Positions 38,401-53,400 of a DNA stretch of 64,000 bases are shown piece after piece. Where the stretch lies: positions 3,187,001 through 3,251,000 of the forward strand of contig NC_135559.1 of NCBI RefSeq assembly GCF_964340395.1, given 5' to 3'. The stretch's first letter is position 1. Each line of letters opens with the position of its first letter. Both the position numbers and the translations under genes were made by a program. The notes beneath the pieces are model-generated. The model was not told the origin of the DNA and made no database searches. It saw only the letters and a list, made by a program, of their open reading frames with translations. This stretch comes from Glandiceps talaboti (taxonomy: Eukaryota; Hemichordata; Enteropneusta; Spengelidae).

Positions 38401-41400
38401 TCTCTGTTGGTGGTAAGAACAGAATACTGGGCTAGAAAAATCCATTTGACTATACAATGTACACGGTGGGTGTGATTGAGATGATCGTAGTACATATAGG
38501 GACTTTATACACATGTAGACTATGCGTGTTCATGCCAGGACTAATGAGGACTACACTTTTGCAGCACACTTTCATTTCATGTATTTTGAAATGATGTACG
38601 ATTTTTAGCTTTCATTCAACTGCACCAAATTAAATAATTTATATATGATGGTGAAAAATTTAGGTGAATTTCTGAATCAAATTTCACAATTCAAACTTAA
38701 GAAAGAGCATGATGAGGCCATTTTTTCATTAGAGAATATTACTAGAGGGGGAAATCGTGATTTTGTATGTAATTTGTTCATTACTTCAGGGCATAGATTT
38801 GGAACACGAGCAGCCATATATACATTATACATCAGCATGGGTATAAACTTTGCATTTGCAATTATGTCTTTCATCAACAATATCTGGATATTGGTCATTC
38901 CTAATATGTAAATCAAGTGTTTTTGCATTACAAATCCATGTGCAGAATCCGGTAACAAATTGATTCTTTCTTAAAAGCCAGTGGTTTTACATACAGTATA
39001 ATGATCATGTGCTGAATCTGCAAACAAATTTAAAACATGGAATTTTTCCTGAAATTGGGTCTTCCTATATACATGTAAAAAGCCAGTGATTTTAAGTACA
39101 TAATGTGTATCGTGTGCAGAATCTGGTAGCAAATTTAAAACTGATGACATTTTTTCTGGGCAAAAACCTCTTTCTTTGAAACCTACCATACATAGGAAAC
39201 TTGTACATTTGTATTTAAAGGATAATATTTTGATGACAAATTGTTAATATGACTACTTTTGAATTAAAATTTGAGATTAATGAATGAGAAAGGATAGTTT
39301 TCAATATCCTAGTCCAAAACTAAGGTGAAATATCAAATATGGTATTCCCACCCTATCACCCAACCTACCCCCACCCCCAAAATTTCTGTCTTCAACTGCT
39401 TTCTGTGCTTTTGAAGATATATGATGTAAAGGTTGAAGATATTATTCTAATGTGATGTTCTATTCCATTCTTCATACACTATGGTTTCCATAATTTGGGT
39501 GAAAATGATCTTTATTTGATTTTTTTTCAAATTGTTCCACAAATTTCAAAAGAAACTGATAACACGATTTCCTTTACATTCCGGAAACTCACGTTTCTCA
39601 AACAACTACGTGCATGATGCAGTTACAGGCTGTCAAAATAATAGTGCCTCTAGAATGTCTTTTACTTTTCACCACAGGATGACAATGATTGAGTGAAAAT
39701 GTATTCTTCTTTGCTCATGTTACCATGACAACAGACAGTGTCACACAGCACATATATAAGAGCTGTGACCTTTCTAAGTTCAGCTGTCTTGACTGTGATC
39801 GATGACATCACAATTTTATTGATGATTCAATAATGGGTCAAAATATCCATCAATTCATAGAATCTCAAATTGAATAGTATACAGTTTCCTCAACTGTAAT
39901 TAGCATGTACATGTACTGTATATTATATGCACTTTATATTACATGTGACTATAAAGTCTGAAATGACAGAGACTCTAAAGATAACTATATAACAATTTTT
40001 ATAAAACACAACATTTTGGATATTTCCCAAATTTAAGTGTGTGTATATGTGTGTGTGTGTGTGCATGTCTCTGTGTGTGTGCATGTCTCTGTGTGTGTGC
40101 ATGTCTCTCTGTGTGTGCATGTCTGTCTGTGTGTGTGCATATCTCTGTGTGTGTGCATGTCTGTCTGTGTCACAGCATGTGTATGTCTGTATGTCTGTAT
40201 GTATGTATGTATGTATGTATGTATGTATGTATGTATGTATGTATGTATGTATGTATGTATGTATGTATGTATGTATGTATGTATGTATGTATGGAGGTAT
40301 GTATGGAGGTTGATGGGGATGATGAGGGGGTGGAGGTAATGGGAGGGGGGTTGGGTGGTGTACACAGTTGAATACCCAGGAAAGAAATGTAGTAGATTTT
40401 GTTGACATCAGTTTCAATATATATTATTACAAATAATAGGAATATTTAAATTTCAGTCTACGATTCAAAATAATAAAAGACAGAAATGCCTGCACAAATA
40501 TATAGGGAGATATTTTCCAGTAGAAATCATTCGGCTTGATCACAGTCAACACTTGCTGCTACCTTAATATGCTAACCATGTGTGTACACTAAGTCTATAG
40601 ACCAATGTTCTTGGTATAGTTGACAGACAGCACACACCTTCAACAAAACACGTCTCCCATGATAGCCATGTGAAACTAGCCGATAAAAGAAAGGTGGCAG
40701 CCAGGTCAAATATCAGACACTTTGGAAGTCACATGACCTTTTCTTTCTAAGTCACTCCAGACAGGGATAGCACAAACAGAAAGATGTCAAAGAATAGGTT
40801 CTTATATAGAGCAGAAAAACCTCAAGTGGTTATTTATACGGTGTGATATATGTATTCAGTGATTCAAAGATTTAATGCTCAACAGTCCCTTTTGTCTGAG
40901 ACTTTGATGTTTGGTGTCCTATGCTACTACATGTAGTTGACAACACTGTATTTCTAGGTGAGAAGTGGTGAAAGTTCCTAGCATATTGTCAAAACATGTT
41001 GGTAGAACTTACACCATATTTATTTCTCTTTTAGTCTGGTTGCCATGGTCTCTAACTTAGCGACTTTGACTACACTGTGAGTGGAGGCCAGGTGCGTGCC
41101 AGTGTAACGTAACGATACCATATAGGAACTGGACTCTTTAGACTTGAGACTGTGTGTAAATACTTGAGGAGTACATGTATAATCAATCATATACTCATAT
41201 CTCAGTCTCAGATCATTTGAGGTTGCTGCCTTCCAAAAATAGATTTTTTGAATCTAGATTTATAGCTAACTGGTATGGTTGCAGAAAATCTATAGATATT
41301 GAGTTATGTGTAAGACTGCAAACATCGTGAAGTCTACACAGACTCACCTTAAACTCACAAAATCCTCCAAGTATCACAAAAAAGTTTTGAATCTTTGACT

Positions 41401-44400
41401 AGTTTCATACACAGGCACTTGAATCAAACTGTATGATTTTATTTTAAAAAATGTACAATAACACTTTATTATTATACATTTAAAAAAAATAAAACCATAC
41501 AGTTTGATTCTAGTGCCTGTGTATGAAACTAGTCAAAGATTCAAAACGTTTTCATACAGAATTACTATGCAAAGTGTACAGACCTTTAATGGTATGCTTC
41601 AGACCACTTCTTCTTTTTCCTGCACATATAAGCTATTAAGCTATTAAAGTCTTCTCGAGTATTTTCATAAATATGTTCATATGAATATCTGTAACTTTTT
41701 TTATTATTATTATATATTTTGCTGATTTAAAAGCCAATTATTACATGTGAATAATTGGAGGAAAGAAACCCAAGTTACATTACACACAAACTTCAAGTGT
41801 ATGAACCTACATAAATGATTGATTATTAAATATATGCAAAATATGATACATGTATGTTCATCAAATCAATATGGCACTCTATTGATTCATTTCTATTCAC
41901 ACATGAAATCTTGTAATGTTTACATTTCCTACCACACCAAACAAGAGATTATATAAATTGTTTACACCTCCTACTACAGCAAACACTGGATTTCTACACA
42001 TATTCCAACTGCCATGTGAAAACATCCACCATAACAATCAAATTTACAATGGTATTGTCTACACTAAATAAATGTTATGACCCTGCATAACCATACAACT
42101 TCCAAATGCTATAATGTCTGAAGCTTGCCGATAAATACCTTGATAAAGAATTTTTATTCAAAACGACAGATTTTACATCTATTTATACAGACTGACTTAC
42201 AAGTTCCATATGCATTTCTTTCCAAATACTGTAGTTGTATTATGTTGCAGTGGGATTTTAGCTGATTATACGCACACACATATTAAGTCCATGCAGCTAA
42301 CATTATAAGTTGTCATATTTATTTCTATATTCAGTTATTATAAAGGTGTTAACAACAGTCACACTGAATACCATAGACTGACCAGATAAGTTATTTACAA
42401 GTACATGTTGTAGTATCTATTTCAGCACCAATTTAAAATGGATCTTGCACGACCTAAATTGCCATTGCACCAAATTTTCCATGCCCAAAACTCAGACCAC
42501 TAAAAAGATTTATAGTACAGAAGCTCAGGCCATAATCTTCACACCCTAGAGTATACATGTAACAACAATGAACTGCATATAAACACAATTCATACACTCA
42601 CTGTCAACAGTTGAATACTATAGCATTGAAGGTTGAACTAAACAAACACAGACTTTGAAAACCTGAACAATTATTTGGGGTTTTATTCTGACGGTGGAAC
42701 AGTAACATTTTATAGCCTGCATCGTTTCAACCATCTTGTCTTTCATCGTCACGGTGATGGTGAAACCATGACTTCCTTAGACATAAATTTATAGTAGACG
42801 ACTTCCATAAAGTTTATGGATTAATACAGCCTTGATAGTTGAATGGAAAACATCACTGCCTCAATTGAGATTTTTTTGAAAATACATGTATGGCTGCACT
42901 GCTTGCTGAATACAAGACACATCACAGGGTCATTTTTATGTATATGGCAACCAAATGAAGATTCCTCCATAGATGGAGTTATGTTTGAAGCGCTTGTATA
43001 CAAAAATGTATGTACGACTGCACTGCTTGCTGAATACAAGACACATCACACATTCACAGGGTCATTTTTATGTATATGGCAACCAAATGAAGATTCCTCC
43101 ATAGATACAGTTATGTTTGAAGCTCTCCTGTCTTGTACAATATAATAATGGCTTAAATTCTGTTTGATCCACTTCAATAGATCATGACTTCAGTTTCTCA
43201 TTCTCACAAGCTGGAGCATTCATTTCTTGCGGATGCAACAGACTCTACAAAATCCTGTAGTTTACAACGATGCAGTTTCTTGTCTCTCAGAACACTACGT
43301 CTGTCTATTATTGTCTATTTCAAACTATTAATGACTAGTACATATAGATTTGAAAATTATCTTTTTTCAATAATAAAGAAGATTAGAAAATTATTTTGTG
43401 TGTAAATTGGTTTTCTCTTACAGGTTCTGATTTGCATATGTTCAACTTATTGAAATACAAACGTGTTAGCTTTTTAACTGAATATATATTACCTAATTTG
43501 CATAAATAAAATAAAAATACAAATGTGTTAGCTTTAAATCTGAATATATATGACCTAATTTGCATAAATGATAAGAAATCAGTGATGTAGCAAATTCGGT
43601 CTATTTGGACCTGATGATATCAATAAAACTTTTGAATATATATAGGTTGATTTTGAAATAGAAAAAGTAGGCATAATCCTGATTATTATCAAGTAAATTA
43701 GGATTAATCTTGCAAAGTTCTTAAATTGTCCCAAATATTTCCCCAAATCCACATCGAAAACAGAAAAGTTTTAACTTGCAAATAAAGAGGGTATTCATGA
43801 TTTCTCTTTGTGTTGTACCGCTATTGGCTTGTACAGACAAGCTGGTGAATAAACGTGTAATGACCAAGGTCTTTGGTTTGATGGAGTTTTCATGTACCAC
43901 TGCTTAGTACTAGTGTAATTATGGAGACATGGATAAAAGTGTCTCCTGGGGACAGACTAGACAGAGTGGAAACTTTACAAGCTAGTAGTCAGCTGTTCAT
44001 GGCATGTACACTTCCTGGGCAGAGACTGAGTCAAATTTTTCTACAATACATGTAGCTGGCAGTCAGCTGTTCCTGTGTGCGGATAGTGTAAGCTTCCTCA
44101 ACACAGACAGAGTGAAACATTTCAATATATACATGTTTGTTGTAGCGAGCAGTCAGTTGAAGTTGAGATCTACATACACCTGTGGTATCGAATCATCTTG
44201 AGATATGATGCCAAGGATAGCACTAGACTAGCTGTATGTATGTATGTATGTATGTATGTATGTATGTATGTATGTATGTATGTATGTATGTATGTATACG
44301 TATGTATGTATGTATGTATGTATGTATATGTATGTATTTATGTATGTACATGTATGTATGTATGTATGTATGTATGTATGTATGTGTGTGTGTGTGTGTG

Positions 44401-44404
44401 TGTG

Positions 44405-44487
<83 letters not shown>

Positions 44488-47400
44488 ATGTCTGTCTGTA
44501 TGTATGTATGTATGTATGTATGTATGTATGTATGTATGTATGTATGTATCCAATAACACTTATTACAATGGTATTGACAAATTCACTGAAGCAAGAAAAC
44601 ATACACTATACAGTGTATACCTTGCAGGCAGTACAGTAACACTCCATAACCTACAATATACATCTTTATCATATTCTGTCATGCAGACCCTCCCTTACAA
44701 TTACTTTATCATCAATATCATTATGCTGAGTGGTGTTACCAATTTGAGAACGAACGCACAACGTATGTACATTGTATGAAATTGGTTCAGCATTGGCAGT
44801 AGTCCAGCTCTCGACCAATCAAGCATAAACGTATAACACATTTCACACCTGGGTCTACCTTTATACTGCCGATACTTGTACATTGTATAACAGATGTGTG
44901 CACTGCATGTATAGCATTGGATACATTCAGGAATAATTCTTGTAAAAATATCTGGTATGTCTTTGATTTAGGTTTGGGTACCCAGTACCATATTAACCAG
45001 GAGGGGCAGGGGAATAGTATGGTGAAGCTGCATACATATATTTTGTATATCCATAATCTTGTACCATGATTTTGGTAGGAACCCCAGGAAAATATTCAAA
45101 GAACTTTGGTAGATTTTTACCTACTTTAACTGCTATTAACATTGCATGAATGTACAAACGTCTAAAATACATGTACATTTAAAAGATATAAATTTCTAAA
45201 CTCTAAACTGCCGATACAAGCATTGAACTTTCAGAAAACTGTCTATTCAAAATTTGATCATTGAGGACTTAGTTGCCTTTATTTGAGGTTCTCCATTAAA
45301 ACTCATCCTTTGTTATCTGGGATCAGAGAACCTTGGCAAAAACCTTTATTTATTGATTATCAACATACTCAGAAGAAAGAACCTCTAATTTGACTAAGCA
45401 CTTTGACCTTGCTTAAAAACATATGTTTTACTTACTAGCTAGCGTTGGACTCATTTTACTAACTAGCTAGCGTTGAACTCATGCACTGATTCATCATCAG
45501 AATTCTAAACATAGAAAAACCTTGCAATTGAAGAGAGGCCTTTAATTACATCTCTAATTAGGTTAACCATTTCCTGATATTTGTAAGTTCGTATGTCGTA
45601 CAAAATTCCCAACCTGGGTCTAACTGTGTTGAACTATGTATAATCTAGTACACGTATATATAGTCTAATGGCATAGACGTACATTCAGATGTTATTCTCA
45701 AATATACTTCTTCATTGATCCCACTATATCACACAAGTTCAATAAGCAAACTTGTTCGTTGGGGGTGGGGGTGGGGGTGGGGGTGGGGTGGGGTGGGGTG
45801 GGGTCTGGTGTCAATGCAATTGCTGAACTTCATTTTCACACTTCTAACCAAATTTCGACGGAAAACTTTCACTCCTTCAATGATAACAGCTTTTGAAATT
45901 ACTACTGAGATGTTGATAATTGATAAAAATTATTTCTAGTGTGAGATATGGTGCTGGGTTTCTGGTTAGTATTTTAACGTATTTACAATCATGTTTTTAC
46001 ATTACATCAATGATAGTAGTGTGAACACTATAGTTTTTATCATAGTTTACATCATACAGGGCTCATATATAAATGTTTGATGTTGCACTTGTGAGCGTTC
46101 GTTTTGGGGGATGGGGAGGGAGGGAGTTTTGACCTAAATGAACGATGTTTATTTATTGAGAATGTGCGACTTTGTGCGATAGTCCCTTAGGTCACAAGTA
46201 TTTTCTGGCTAAATGAAGAAAACAATTGGAGAACAATAACATAATTATACCACCATCAGTAATATCAAAGAAAAATCTGGGAAAGTAATAGCAATTTTGA
46301 ACATTATGACTGGTATTTCAAACACAGCAGAACCAGTGATGTAGACATGTGTTGTTGTGACATAAAATGTCGGTGCGAGTTGTCGTGATGTAGAACGACC
46401 AAGGTATAAATTCCATATTTTTGGTTTATGCATGTTATAATTGTATAGCCTACATGTATGTATAATTGAATAGAAGTCTATACTACAGTATATCTAATCA
46501 TATAGAGGTATATATTATAGTCCTGTAATATAAACCAACATCTATTCAATAGCTTATAACAACATGTTACAACAATAGTTGTAGTTTGTGTCTTTAATAG
46601 TAAGCTGAGAGTTTGATTGCGAAAAGTTTGATTGCTGTTGTCGTATATTTGTGTCAGACTACAGGATAAAATTACATGTAATATATTCTACCACCTAGTA
46701 CTCTGAACTATTAAAAAACACTAATAATATACAGATTAGTTTCATCTCATAAAATATGACTTGGAGATCAGTAGACTGTAGATGTAATTTGTACTTTAAT
46801 TGACCTGGAATTTCATACAATCCTATACATACATAGATTTTATGTTCCATTGTAATTCACTATATGTACATTGAGCTGTCCAGTATTTTTTTTACTTTTT
46901 AGTACAAATAAATCACTTTGCTCGACAGAAAAGGTGTGTGCATAAAAATGAAATTTAACGATTAACATTTCTGGTTTCTGATTCTCTGGTAAATCTATTC
47001 AAAAAGTTGGTCATGAACAAAAAGATGATCTTGCTCCTTATTGCTCCTCCACCGATATTAAAGGGAAAACTAAGGAAAATTAATAATTGTGTGTTTCTGA
47101 TAACATGGCCTCAGAAAGTAGGGTACATGAAGGTAAGTCAAGATTTTGTTGATTTTATTTGATCTTTGACGTTATATTTTTGAAAAATATTGCTTCGACC
47201 AAAAAACAAAGAAGATATCAGTCAGAATACCCCTTTTGTGATACAAAATGTAGTTTGAATGAAATATTTACAGACATCACTGGGGAAAGAAAAGTGAAGC
47301 GCATAAAGGTCAAGAATACAAACAATTTCTTATGTTTTTGTTTTAAATCTTTAAAAACAATTTTAGGGTCAAAGGCTTAAATGAAAGGTGGTAGGGTTAT

Positions 47401-50400
47401 CATTAATTATATAGTACACATTTTTTTTGGCCTAATGTAAGAACATACGATTTAAACGTGGGGGTTGAAGTAATGAAATAAAGGAAATTCCAAAACATAA
47501 AGTGTAGACACAAAGAGTAAATTGAGTTGACACCTTTGTTTGATAAAATAAAAAAATTCTGATTTTTCAAATATGAAATTTGTGTTTGGTATTATGATAT
47601 ACATCCATAATTGTGCGATAAATCCATAAGTATTATTTTAGATGATTCCTATCTTAAATAAAGTAAATATACGCAACTAATTATCAGAGTAAAAACAAAC
47701 TGTTCACATAAAGTTGAAGAGAAACTACTTACAACTGAAAAGGTTACAACAATACATAAATGTCACACTGGTGCTATGTATACATGAGTTTTCCATTAAA
47801 TTCAGTTCCTCATAAAATATTCATTCATCAGGATGAGATGGGACTGACAGAAAGCTATGGTGTTCATTTCACACAGCTGGATTCAAATACAGTGATGGGT
47901 ATATTCTACATATCTGGAAAGGTCAACAGAGTTCAGGTTGATGAAGCTAGATCGTCTTGACGATTATAGAACATGACATTAACCTTTTGACCTCCACTTT
48001 CAAGCTCCTTGACTAGTAAGTTTTCATCAATCACGGTGTTCGTTTGCACATTTTAATACGACTTGTGAATACAGATTTGCAGCAGTTATTTTCTGATAAC
48101 AAATCACATACTAAGAATTTCAGAAATGAGGTTTTAAGAAATCTGCTTAAAGGCCCATGATTCTGTCCCAGGTGCTATACACTCGCACTGCTTATAAACT
48201 CTAAATTTTCATCAATCATGGTGTCCATTTGCACATATTAATATGACTTGTGAATAAAGATTTGCAGTTAATTTCTGATCGCACATTACACAGAAATGAG
48301 GTTTAAAAATATCGAGTTAAAAAAAACGTGATTCAGTCTCTGGTTCTCACAATAAATGCCATCAGTGGAACCAAAAATTAGAATGAAAAATAAAATTCTT
48401 ATAGAAAGCCCATAACTCAATCCAAGGTTCCTGACAAGAACTGCACATATCTCACTATATCAGCAGACCCATTACTATTCTTTGCTGTAGACCAACTTTC
48501 TATATATTATGTATACTTTAATAGCTCTATCAAAGAACTGTTTTTCTGACCTAGATCTAATACTATTCCAAACATGGCCCAACATAATGTGGGTAATATA
48601 ACTGAACTTGTCATATTATTTGTTGTACAGTAGTGACTATTATTTTGTATTTACTGATAAAAATCCTTGAGCTTAATTTGTTTGATCAAAGCTAAAACAC
48701 AATTACATTTTTTAATGCAATCATAAATTAAGCTGTAATCTAGATATGCACACATTAAAATAAATAAATGTACAACTACTTGACTAATTAAATTCCTTAT
48801 CAATTTAATGGCTCAGAGGTTCATTACACTGTATTAAGACAATGGAACAAATCACCATTAAGACTAAAAATTAACAATTGATGTTAATTAATACTAATTT
48901 TTCAGGCTGCATATTAATGATTACCAAAGATACTTTAATTACATCATTCATTAGTACTTAGTTTAATTACTGTAACACAATCAATATGTTCAAAACAAAT
49001 TTCTCAATTTGTTATCAAGGGATAATAGAATAACATATCTCTACTACTCAAATTAAACATCTTGAGAAACCCCACTGAGGTGCAAAACTAGTCAAAGACT
49101 CAAGTCATTTATGTACTCAATTTAGTAGAGGAAATATCTCTTCTGTTATGAAATGAACAAATGATAATGAAATGTACGTTTGTACTTAGTTTCATTAATG
49201 CAATCAATATGTTCAAATCAAATTTCTCACTATATCAACAACATATCTCTACACTTCTTGACAGTGTGATAGCCAAATTTTGTTGTGAGTCAAAATGATA
49301 AAAACTGGGGTTTCTTGTGAATCACTACACAGTAAGAGAGAGAGGAACACCAAATTTTGGTTTGTCACTAGAAATTGTGTGTGCATCAGTGGCACATCAA
49401 ATTGGCTTAGGGGCACACTGCTTCTTGAGTAAGCCCACTGAAGTATGAAACTAGTCAAAGAATCAAGTCATTTTTGTACTCAATTCAAGTGAAGGTATCT
49501 CTACATCATCCACATGAATCATTCTTCTGGTACGAAATGAACAATATTGATATTGATATGTACATCCTCCTAGTAGAATCTGAAATTGTAAGTCTGAATC
49601 TGCCTAGACAACATCCTTACATGTAAAAGAAGTTCAGTCAGGGATACAGTGAGATATTCTTCTCCAATATTTTCTTTGTTTGGCCAAGGAAAATATGAGT
49701 GACCTAAGGGGCCTTGTCACTAGAATGAAGGAAATATCAGGGAATAATGTAATTTTACCTCTATATGCATAATTTATCAAAAATCAGGTAAAATATTGAT
49801 GATTTGGAACATTTTGACTCATATTTCAATCACCATAGAAACAATGACGATTGGTGTAGAAAGACAATAGAAGACAAACAACTAAAAATACTGTTTTAAA
49901 ATGTAAAGTTCTCCATAATATTTTTCTAGACAAAAATTTGACTAAATAATCTTTTTAAAATGCAAACATTTGCCCACATGTTTTGTTGTCACTATTCTTA
50001 AAAATGTTAACTTTCTAGACTGATCAATTTGCACAATTTTTTTTTTGAAATGTGGACATTTCTCCACTGTCTCTATTGTTGCAATACTTTTCTAGACGGA
50101 TATATTTGGACAAATAAATTGATTTTTTTAAAAATATAGACAGTGCTCCATATGTTGTGTTACTATTGTTGTAAGTTTTAAGTTGTTATTTGGTGTCTGG
50201 ATGTATTCTCTCAGTAAAGTACACACAAAGCATAGTACGACAACCCTGACTGTATTTTATACATACTTCACTGAGTTACAAATCACTATTCAGTTCCATA
50301 CTTTTCATTAGTCACACGTCATGTACATGAATACTGCACAACTCCTTTAGCTAAATTGCTGTTTAATTAGCATGAAATTTGCATATATTAAAATATCATC

Positions 50401-53400
50401 AACACACTTAATACCCTGGAGAATTTTCCCTTCTAGTTCGTTAACCAGATTTATATCTTCTGTATGGTCAACTTCTAGTTTTATTTTGCTGTTGTAATTT
50501 CGCCATGTTGTTTAATTAGCATGTAATTTCGCCATGTTGTTTAATTAGCATGTAATTTACATATATTAACATATCAATAAATTACCATCATGGTGAACCA
50601 TGTTCACCGGCTGTGTTTCTTCTTTATGTTCCACTCCTTGTTTCATTTCACTTTGCTTCTTGTATTCCAATGATTCACAAAGTTCTCATATTTGTGCAAT
50701 GTTTATAAAAGATTTATGGGTGAAAAGATAGAAATGTTTACAGGGGATTCTTGTAATTATGTTTTTAGTGATTTACTTTCTTTGGTAGTCTTTAACTTTG
50801 TTGAGTTTCCTGTCAATTCATCGACCAATATAAATGATAATAATAGCAATGGAGCCAAGGATCATTCTTTGTTCTGTAGGACCAACATTTCTATAGTTCA
50901 GCCAAACCCTGATATTAACATCAAAGCATGGATTCCAAGCTAAGCCGTTGTCCGTAATTTGTGGAATCTCAGATAGATATACATATCTGTGCTGTTAGGT
51001 AGTGTTGTAGTCTATTTGTATGACTACATTATAATGTATATGAAGTGTGATACAGTGTATTTACAAAGCTCTAGTACTTGACATCTAACTCATTATTGAC
51101 ATTGTTAACATTTACAGCTGTCATCTTTTATTGACATACATACATACTTGACAACATCACTGATATGATGTGATTGCTTCTATTAACTACTAGCCTGAAA
51201 TCAGTCATATGGTTTTTTTTTCGTTTCTCCCTACCACTCTCAAGTCATATGGAGATTTTGTTCTTGCCTTTCCACTAACATATTTCAGTCATATGGAGAT
51301 TTTGTTCTCGCCTTTCCACTACCACACTCAAGTCATATGGAGATTTTGTTCTCGCCTTTCCACTATTACACCTGACATTTCCCTACCGGCCATTTACTTT
51401 AACGAAGTTTGGCCAGAAATAAGACACAAATTCTTATTGGGTTTCTTATTTTTCCCACTGTGGGATGTTGTCAATAGTGTCACCACATAATTAGAACCAA
51501 CCCAGAGGGTTGAGCTGTATGATATAAATATGATCACCATATTCAATAATCGCTGTATGAAATTGTACATGTAGTCTAATTTTGAGGTTTGAATGAATGA
51601 GTGTTACGTGTTATAGTAAAATGCCAGGTGTGGTGAGGGAAAAGCAAGAAGAAAAGTCCCACATGACTGATTTCCAGGCTAAATATTTATCCTACCTAAT
51701 TCACAAACACAATCACTGGAATTTTAACACAATTTCAGAACCAAAAAAGAGAGGCAAAGTCTGCCAAACACCTCACAGTGTCTGGCTCAGAAAAAAGCTT
51801 CAAGACATTTTTTTCACACATTTTTATGTAGAGAACTCACTTGTATAATTGTACTTAGAATACATATGATATACACATACCTTCAGGCCAAAATTTTATT
51901 TTCACCAAATGTTCACAATCATAATTCAAATCTAATTTAAATATAAATACTCCTGTTGCCTTTGATTCTTTGAAATTTCATCTAAATAAAAAACTCTGAA
52001 TGGAGACTTTGGTAATATAAAATCTTGTGCCAACACCAAAATCTAATTTGAAGTCCTGTATATTAAATTTGATTTGAAGACCATACAAACATTACCAAGC
52101 TAAAGTGTCTGGTATCTTTGATGACATCAGAGATAACCTTTGACCTCACCATCTTTATATTCCAATTATGACCTCCTAAATCTTGAAACAGCTCGGGTGA
52201 CTAGACTGATTAAATGCCAAATTGGAATTTCACTGCTAGCTTTATATTCATTCATTACAAAATGTGACCCTTTGCCACAAATAAATAAATCAAACCCAAG
52301 AACTGTATTTGAATATATTACAATAAAAATATGTATTTATCATACTGTCAAAATTCAAATGTCAAATTTCAAAATTCCAACACTCATAATTCAAAAATGT
52401 CCAAATTTGTATTTTGTATTTTCTAATGCAATAGTGGGAAGATGTATAACTTCTAGGGCAAAATATCACTGTTTTTATTCAATTATTAAAAGAAATATGT
52501 CATTCGTTGAACTTTGTATGTGATAAACATTCATAAGCCCACTGGTCTTACATGTACCTAGTTTACTAATAAATTAATAAGAGCTCTAGGAATAGTACAG
52601 TGTTGAATATTTGATTTTGTATAACAGTATTCTTCCCTTTTTTTTAATTTTCATTTCAAAGTATTTTTTTTTTATTTTCTCTTATTTGGAAAGACTGGAA
52701 CATTTCCAAAGTATTGTAAATAATGCAAATTGTTCAAAATATGGTAACAGATGCCTGTTAATCTTGTGAGTGATGATTTTATGTAGTCAAAAATTTGAAC
52801 CTTTATATACGATGACCCAAATTCTGTTCAGAGTGAATTTTTCTCATCACACTAGTACACTCTGCCCATACTGTGAACATATACTTTCTAGCTAGCTACA
52901 TTTTTGTATTGCATAGCAACATTTAAATCTATCTCTTTGTAGCTTTCTGTCATCTTGTCATTCTGAATTCGATGCATCTTTTTTCTTATCAGTGTATTAA
53001 ATCCACGATTCCCCAGCTGAAATTACTAGCCCATTATCGGAGATATTTTCCAAGAGTTCATCCCATTGACTTGTGAGAAGTAAATCTAATCTCATCACAG
53101 GGCCTGTTACTATGGAAACCACCTTCATCAGTGAACGGCAAGAGATGAGGTGGTCTGATTTGTTGCTAGACTAGCATTTCTACTTGATATATGTGATATT
53201 CCCCAGAGGGAAAGTTTTTTGTCTTGATTACTACACTGTTTTTATCAAATGTTTTTTCTTTCTAAAACCGACCTACCATATTGATTACAGGTAATAAAGA
53301 GACTTGAAGGAAAACGTGTGCTATTTCTAAATTGCGTTAATATGCCAATTAGCACGCTATAGAAATAAAACTGGCAAAAACTAGACAGCAATCATGCAGC

